Part shown: one piece after another, positions 59,688 through 64,000 of the stretch
How positions within the stretch are numbered: the stretch's first letter is position 1
Layout: every line of letters begins with the position of its first letter
NCBI RefSeq assembly: GCF_024138395.1
Contig: NZ_JAMYDU010000014.1
Span: 1 to 64,000, forward strand
Direction: 5' to 3'
DNA: 64,000 nucleotides
Source: Pseudomonas mandelii
GTDB taxonomy: Bacteria > Pseudomonadota > Gammaproteobacteria > Pseudomonadales > Pseudomonadaceae
Program-made: the position numbers and the translations under genes
Notes under the pieces: generated by a model
The model's input: the letters and a program-made list of their open reading frames with translations, nothing else
Told to the model about the DNA's origin: nothing
The model's database searches: none

Positions 59688-60815
59688 TCAGCGTTGTTCG
59701 ATTGGCACGAACTTGCGCTGTTCGACGCCGACGTATTCGGCGCTCGGGCGGATGATGCGGTTGTTGGCACGTTGTTCGAACACATGCGCTGCCCAGCCGG
59801 TCAGGCGCGAGCAGACGAAGATCGGCGTGAACAACTTGGTCGGAATGCCCATGAAGTGGTACGTCGAGGCATGGTAGAAGTCGGCGTTCGGGAACAGTTT
59901 CTTCTGTTCCCACATGGTCTTGTCGATGGCTTCGGACACCGGGAACAGCACGGTGTCGCCCACTTCGTCGGCGAGTTTTTTCGACCAGGCCTTGATCACC
60001 TCGTTGCGCGGATCGTTGTCTTTATAGATCGCATGGCCGAAGCCCATGATCTTGTCCTTGCGCGCGAGCATGTCGAGGGTGCCTTTGACCGCCTCTTCCG
60101 GCGACGAAAAGCGCTCGATCATTTCCATCGCCGCTTCGTTGGCGCCGCCGTGCAGCGGGCCGCGCAGAGAGCCAATGGCCGCCGTGATGCAGGAATACAG
60201 ATCCGACAGCGTAGACGCACACACGCGGGCGGTGAAAGTCGAGGCGTTGAACTCGTGTTCCGCGTAGAGGATCAGCGAAACGTTCATCACCTTGACGTGC
60301 AACTCGCTCGGTTTCTTGTCGTGCAGCAGGTGCAGGAAATGGCTGCCGATGCAGGCTTCGTCGGTCACGCAATTGATGCGTTTGCCGTCGTGGCTGAAGC
60401 GGTACCAATAGCACATGATCGCCGGGAACGCGGCCAACAGGCGGTCGGTTTTGTCGTGCTGCTCGGAGAAGTCTTTCTCCGGCTCGATGTTGCCTAGAAA
60501 CGAGCAACCGCTGCGCATCACGTCCATCGGATGAGCGTCGGCGGGGATGCGTTCCAGCACTTCTTTCAGCGCTTGCGGCAGGTCACGCAGCTTGCTCAGT
60601 TTCTGGGTGTAGGCAGCCAGTTGCGCTTTGGTCGGCAGTTCGCCGTACAGCAGCAGGTAAGCCACTTCTTCAAATTGGGCGTCAGCCGCCAAGTCGCGAA
60701 CGTCATAGCCGCGATAGGTCAGGCCTGCGCCCGACTGGCCCACGGTGGACAGTGCGGTTTGCCCGGCAACCTGGCCACGGAGCCCGGCGCCACTGAGTAC
60801 TTTTGCTTCGGCCAT
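59688..60815 (-). CDS. prpC: 2-methylcitrate synthase
   Basis: Citrate-synthase-family enzyme that joins propionyl-CoA and oxaloacetate; first step of the methylcitrate cycle. 375 aa from MAEAKVLSGAGLRGQVAG. Motifs: IPADAHPMDVMRSGCS, GSLRGPLHGGANEAAMEMI with the catalytic His, and GFGHAIYKDNDPR with the second His. The length and short N-terminus are typical of PrpC rather than GltA. A long upstream in-frame extension crosses the repeat and is rejected. Confidence 0.96.
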   Translation of the reverse strand: MAEAKVLSGAGLRGQVAGQTALSTVGQSGAGLTYRGYDVRDLAADAQFEEVAYLLLYGELPTKAQLAAYTQKLSKLRDLPQALKEVLERIPADAHPMDVMRSGCSFLGNIEPEKDFSEQHDKTDRLLAAFPAIMCYWYRFSHDGKRINCVTDEACIGSHFLHLLHDKKPSELHVKVMNVSLILYAEHEFNASTFTARVCASTLSDLYSCITAAIGSLRGPLHGGANEAAMEMIERFSSPEEAVKGTLDMLARKDKIMGFGHAIYKDNDPRNEVIKAWSKKLADEVGDTVLFPVSEAIDKTMWEQKKLFPNADFYHASTYHFMGIPTKLFTPIFVCSRLTGWAAHVFEQRANNRIIRPSAEYVGVEQRKFVPIEQR

Positions 60816-60881
60816 TGCTGTCTCCAGTTTTCTTGAATTTGTTAGGGAATCGGCAAATTGATTCAAATTACATCGCACATC

Positions 60882-61023
60882 TGTAGCAGCTGGCGAAGCC
60901 TGCGTTCGCTCGTAGCAGCTGTCGAGCACCGCGAGGCAGCGTTCGGCTGCGAAGCAGTCGTAAACCCGGCTTGGCGAGTCCTTCGGCCTCGAACGCAGCC
61001 TCGCGGGCTCGGCAGCTGCTACA
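60882..61023. repeat. Inverted repeat, GTAGCAGCTG family
   Basis: CTGTAGCAGCTGGCGAAGCC at the left and GGCTCGGCAGCTGCTACAG at the right, with inner arms around CGAACGCAGCCTCG. A partial extra GTAGCAGCTGTCGAG copy lies at 60916, so the unit may be a composite of two insertions. Between prpB and prpC. Confidence 0.85.
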
Positions 61024-61038
61024 GGAGTGCGTCCGTCA

Positions 61039-61929
61039 TTATTTCTTCGCGGCAAACAACGCATCGAGCTTCTGCTCGAAGGTGTGGTAGTCGATGCGAT
61101 CGTAAAGCTCCATGCGCGTCTGCATGGTGTCGATGACGTTCTGTTGCGTGCCGTCGCGGCGGATCGCGGTGTAGACGTTTTCCGCGGCTTTGTTCATCGC
61201 GCGGAACGCCGACAGCGGGTACAGCACCAACGACACATCGGCGGCGGCGAGCTGCTCGGTGGTGTACAGCGGCGTCGCGCCGAATTCGGTGATGTTGGCC
61301 AGGATCGGCGCTTTCACGCGGCTGGCGAACAGTTTGTACATCTCAAGCTCGGTGATCGCTTCCGGGAACACCATGTCGGCGCCGGCCTCGATGCATGCCG
61401 CCGCGCGCTCCAGCGCAGATTCAAGACCTTCCACCGCCAGGGCGTCAGTGCGAGCCATGATCACGAAGCTGTCATCAGTGCGGGCATCGACAGCTGCCTT
61501 GATGCGGTCGACCATTTCCTGCTGCGTGACGATCTCCTTATTAGGACGGTGACCGCAGCGCTTGGCGCCGACCTGGTCCTCGATGTGAATCGCCGCCGCG
61601 CCGAATTTGATCATCGACTTCACAGTACGGGCGACGTTGAACGCAGAAGAACCGAAACCGGTGTCCACGTCCACCAACAGTGGCAAGTCGCAGACGTCAG
61701 TAATGCGACGCACATCGGTCAGCACGTCATCCAGACCGGTAATCCCCAGGTCCGGCACGCCGAGGGAGCCGGCAGCCACCCCGCCACCCGACAGGTAGAT
61801 AGCCTTGAAACCGGCGCGCTTGGCCAGCAGTGCGTGGTTGGCGTTGATCGTGCCGACCACTTGCAGCGGATGTTCGCTGGCGACCGCATCGCGGAAACGC
61901 TGGCCTGGAGTGCTCTTGTTGGAACTCAT
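61039..61929 (-). CDS. prpB: 2-methylisocitrate lyase
   Basis: Splits 2-methylisocitrate into pyruvate and succinate, last step of the methylcitrate cycle. 296 aa of the isocitrate-lyase/PEP-mutase family. The active-site signature is KRCGHRPNKEIV with the catalytic Cys near residue 125; metal ligands are in DVDTGFGSSAFNVARTV. The start ATG overlaps the stop of the GntR gene (ATGA), so the two are translationally coupled and the regulator leads the operon. Confidence 0.97.
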   Translation of the reverse strand: MSSNKSTPGQRFRDAVASEHPLQVVGTINANHALLAKRAGFKAIYLSGGGVAAGSLGVPDLGITGLDDVLTDVRRITDVCDLPLLVDVDTGFGSSAFNVARTVKSMIKFGAAAIHIEDQVGAKRCGHRPNKEIVTQQEMVDRIKAAVDARTDDSFVIMARTDALAVEGLESALERAAACIEAGADMVFPEAITELEMYKLFASRVKAPILANITEFGATPLYTTEQLAAADVSLVLYPLSAFRAMNKAAENVYTAIRRDGTQQNVIDTMQTRMELYDRIDYHTFEQKLDALFAAKK

Positions 61930-62648
61930 GACTCACCTCGTTCAGTGGCTGTCGGGTTAGCGCCGTCCTGGTAGTGACGGGCAATATTGCGTTTGGAGGC
62001 GCCGATGTGACGGCGCATCAACAACTCGGCCAATTCACCGTCACGGTCGGCGATGGCATCGAGAATTCGGTGGTGTTCGGCAAACGCCTGGCGCGGCCGA
62101 TTGGGCGTGGTGGAAAACTGGATGCGGTACATGCGCACCAGTTGATAGAGCTCACCGCACAGCATCTGGGTCAAGGTGCGGTTGCCGCTGCCCTGGATGA
62201 TCCGGTAATGAAAGTCGAAATCGCCTTCCTGCTGGTAGTAACCGACACCTGCCTGAAACGCCGCATCGCGCTCGTGGGTTTCGAGCACCCGACGCAGTTC
62301 GTCGATTTCTTCGACCGTCATGCGTTCAGCCGCCAGACGGCACGCCATGCCTTCCAGGGATTCGCGAATTTCGTAGAGTTCCAGCAGTTCGGCGTGGCTC
62401 AGCGACACCACCCGCGCCCCGACGTGCGGCACGCGAACCAGCAGACGCTGGCCTTCCAGACGGTGAATGGCCTCACGCAACGGCCCGCGGCTAATGCCGT
62501 AGGTGCGCGCCAGCTCTGGCTCGGAGATCTTGCTGCCCGGGGCGATCTCGCCCTTGACGATTGCCGCCTGAATACGTCGGAAGACGTTTTCGGAAAGTGT
62601 TTCCGAGTCATCCGGAATCGTAACCGGAGGATCGAGTTGATCCAGCAT
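61926..62648 (-). CDS. GntR-family (FCD) regulator of the prp operon
   Basis: First gene of the prp operon, 240 aa. GntR winged helix (about 22-85, GSKISEPELARTYGISRGPLREAIHRLEGQRLL) and FCD ligand domain (about 95-225). FCD metal-type residues occur in DFDFHYRIIQGSGNRTL. It should repress the operon until a methylcitrate-cycle intermediate binds, by analogy with relatives; the effector is not shown here. This differs from E. coli, where prp is controlled by a sigma-54 activator, PrpR. Two TTGTCGACA sites upstream suggest autoregulation. Confidence 0.92.
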   Translation of the reverse strand: MLDQLDPPVTIPDDSETLSENVFRRIQAAIVKGEIAPGSKISEPELARTYGISRGPLREAIHRLEGQRLLVRVPHVGARVVSLSHAELLELYEIRESLEGMACRLAAERMTVEEIDELRRVLETHERDAAFQAGVGYYQQEGDFDFHYRIIQGSGNRTLTQMLCGELYQLVRMYRIQFSTTPNRPRQAFAEHHRILDAIADRDGELAELLMRRHIGASKRNIARHYQDGANPTATERGES

Positions 62649-62649
62649 A

Positions 62650-62658
62650 TTGTCGACA
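62650..62658. promoter_or_regulatory. Candidate GntR operator overlapping the prp start
   Basis: TTGTCGACA, two bases upstream of the GntR start codon, shares the core of the palindrome 70 bp further upstream. Confidence 0.5.
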
Positions 62659-62721
62659 CCTTGAAAACCAATGCCGCAAAAACTAGCGAATATGGCCGGT
62701 TACGTCAAAGGATAATTCGAT

Positions 62722-62733
62722 ATTGTCGACAAT
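62722..62733. promoter_or_regulatory. Palindromic operator ATTGTCGACAAT of the prp operon
   Basis: A perfect 12-bp palindrome 74-85 bp upstream of the operon's first start codon, with a partial second copy at 62650. TTGTC-GACAA palindromes are typical targets of FCD-type GntR proteins, and one is encoded as the first gene. Confidence 0.65.
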
Positions 62734-62945
62734 CGTCTAATAACCCGCTGCACCATAACGAAGCAACCTCTCAAGTTATAGCCGTCGGCCAGCGCTGGCG
62801 CCATAAACCCACCGTGCTAGAATGCCGGCCGCATTTGCTTGTCATCTGCATTGCCTGTCATAAAAAGCGGACAGGCATACGAGGGAGCTTGTGCAGCAAT
62901 GCCAGGGCCTTGAATTGAAGAACGGACCGCTGCGCACCAGGATTT

Positions 62946-63482
62946 ATGAGACTCAAGCCCTTCATCACATTCCTTTGTCTTCTTGGCCTGCCAGGTTTCG
63001 CCGCGGCAGGGGAAAAGACTGTGTACGGCCTCAATGAGTACGCTTCACTGGACGGCATCAATCTGGAAGTCGCCGCCAAACTCGACACCGGGGCGAAAAC
63101 CGCTTCACTGAGTGCCCGCGACATCAAACGTTTCAAACGCAACGGCGAATCCTGGGTGCGCTTCTATCTGGCTATCGACGCCGCGCATTCGCACCCGATC
63201 GAACGACCGCTGGCCCGTGTCAGCAAGATCAAGCGCCGGGCCGGTGACTACGACCCGGAAGAAGGCAAGAAGTACACCGCCCGTCCGGTCATCGAGCTGG
63301 ATATCTGCATGGGTTCGGCTTTACGCAGCATCGAAGTGAACTTGACCGACCGCAGTGCCTTCCAATACCCGCTCTTGATCGGCTCCGAAGCGCTCAAACG
63401 TTTCGATGCGCTGGTCGACCCCAGTCTTAAATACGCTGCTGGCAAACCCGCCTGCGCCACCGACGCACATACCGCAGAGTAA
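62946..63482 (+). CDS. Retropepsin-like (DUF785/Zn_protease-family) periplasmic protein
   Basis: Predicted exported protein of 178 aa with a signal peptide (MRLKPFITFLCLLGLPGFAAAG). The family has been called ATP-dependent zinc protease (PF05618), but its fold is now seen as a retropepsin-like aspartic peptidase; the motif LDTGAKTASLSA with Asp 47-Thr-Gly is the expected active-site segment, and the half-length single-domain form would act as a dimer. It sits 5 bp before an inactive-transglutaminase membrane protein gene; the usual third partner is an ATP-grasp RimK-like ligase. Substrate unknown. Confidence 0.85.
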   Translation: MRLKPFITFLCLLGLPGFAAAGEKTVYGLNEYASLDGINLEVAAKLDTGAKTASLSARDIKRFKRNGESWVRFYLAIDAAHSHPIERPLARVSKIKRRAGDYDPEEGKKYTARPVIELDICMGSALRSIEVNLTDRSAFQYPLLIGSEALKRFDALVDPSLKYAAGKPACATDAHTAE

Positions 63483-63487
63483 TTCCA

Positions 63488-64000
63488 ATGCGCTCTCTTA
63501 CCCTCCATCTGAAACTGCTGATCGCCATCCTGGTGGTGCTGGGCATTTCAGTTACGGCCTATCAGATTTTCGTGCTCGGAATTCCGGTGACCGAAGACGC
63601 TACCGACGACTTGTGGAACATCGACGCCAAGGTCGAGTTCGTCGCCAACGCCAAGGATCCGATCAAGATCCAGATGTTCGTGCCGCCGCTGAGCCGCGAC
63701 TACGTGAGCCTCAACGAGAGTTTCATTTCCAATAATTATGGCGTGGCGGTAAACCGTGCCGACGGTAACCGCAAGGTCACCTGGTCGGCGCGTCGGGCCA
63801 AGGGCAACCAGACCCTTTATTACCGACTGGTGCTGACAAAGCGCTACAGCGGCGAAAAATCCAAGGTCAAAGGCCCGACCTTCCGCGACAGCATCGCTGT
63901 CGAAGGCCCGGAAAAAATCGCCGCAGATGCCCTGCTCGCGCCGATCCGCCAACACTCGGCCGACGTCGAAACCTTCATCGGCGAAGCCATCAAGCGTGTC
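63488..64000 (+). CDS. Inactive transglutaminase membrane protein (partial, 5' end)
   Basis: Open to the window end: the first 171 residues of a longer protein. The start MRSLTLHLKLLIAILVVLGI is a membrane anchor (about 8-28). Next comes the extracytoplasmic part of the family described as inactive transglutaminase fused to seven membrane helices (PVTEDATDDLWNIDAKVEFVA, LYYRLVLTKRYSG). The seven-helix part lies beyond the window. Together with the retropepsin-like gene 5 bp upstream it forms a conserved but little-studied cassette. Confidence 0.8.
   Translation, partial: MRSLTLHLKLLIAILVVLGISVTAYQIFVLGIPVTEDATDDLWNIDAKVEFVANAKDPIKIQMFVPPLSRDYVSLNESFISNNYGVAVNRADGNRKVTWSARRAKGNQTLYYRLVLTKRYSGEKSKVKGPTFRDSIAVEGPEKIAADALLAPIRQHSADVETFIGEAIKRV

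Noticed and set aside
57263..59755. An 830-codon open frame opposite acnD
   Set aside because: Same reason; acnD carries all Fe-S and substrate motifs, while the opposite frame is His/Arg-rich with no recognisable domain and runs across a repeat.
77..61023. The many repeated GTAGGAGCG units as a possible CRISPR array
   Set aside because: They are dispersed, arranged as inverted pairs with long arms, and never form evenly spaced direct repeats; no cas genes are present.

Overview
The window reads as ordinary chromosome of a fluorescent Pseudomonas (P. fluorescens complex). Three things point there: the gene block cobA-oprF-sigX-cmpX-crfX-cmaX-rraA-estX-ppsA-ppsR, which keeps the gene order known from P. 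aeruginosa PA1778-PA1769; the Pseudomonas-specific rmf leader RNA; and about eighteen palindromic intergenic repeats, many built on the core GTAGGAGCGAGGCTTGCC that is typical of this group. No tRNA, rRNA, prophage, insertion sequence or CRISPR array was seen. I recognise nearly every gene.

Layout. 0.2-2.8 kb: dnaX-ybaB, read leftward. 2.9-8 kb: a periplasmic solute-binding protein, a PAS-GGDEF-EAL protein, a small XRE regulator, the 4.5S RNA gene ffs and a zinc metallopeptidase. 8.1-15.9 kb, leftward: a GntR regulator, smc, zipA and ligA. 16.2-24.8 kb: purine catabolism (xdhA, xdhB, xdhC, guaD), a second GntR regulator and a BenE-family transporter. 25-34 kb: yggL, dacB, a CHASE-PAS-GGDEF diguanylate cyclase, rlmL, rmf and pyrD. 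34.1-44.6 kb: nitrate assimilation (nasS, nasT, a NarK-type transporter, a PP2C-kinase fusion, a shortened NirB-like flavoprotein, the Mo nitrate reductase and cobA). 44.7-53.8 kb: oprF/sigX envelope-stress locus, rraA, estX, ppsA/ppsR. 53.9-62.6 kb: the methylcitrate operon, transcribed GntR-prpB-prpC-acnD-prpF-prpD. 62.9-64 kb: a retropepsin-like protein and the start of an inactive-transglutaminase membrane protein that runs off the window.

Most interesting region. The nitrate cluster carries three separate leaders, in front of nasS, the transporter gene and the NirB-like gene. Each has a sigma-54 (-24/-12) promoter match, then two stem-loops with six-base loops that all have A at position 1 and G at position 4, then an intrinsic terminator whose left arm overlaps the second stem-loop. 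This is the architecture known for ANTAR-protein antitermination, and NasT, encoded here, is an ANTAR protein. The sequence therefore predicts one RpoN plus NasS/NasT circuit that controls uptake, reduction and its own regulators. In the same cluster the nitrite reductase genes look collapsed: the NirB flavin domains are joined in frame to the last part of a Rieske-type NirD, with the siroheme/Fe-S reductase part missing.

Other points of note: a repeat element that has split a terminator and is flanked by a 14-bp direct repeat; repeat elements that supply the stop codon of the BenE-family gene and the C-terminus of CobA; a phosphodiesterase domain lacking one metal-binding Asp; and candidate palindromic operators for all three GntR/FCD regulators.
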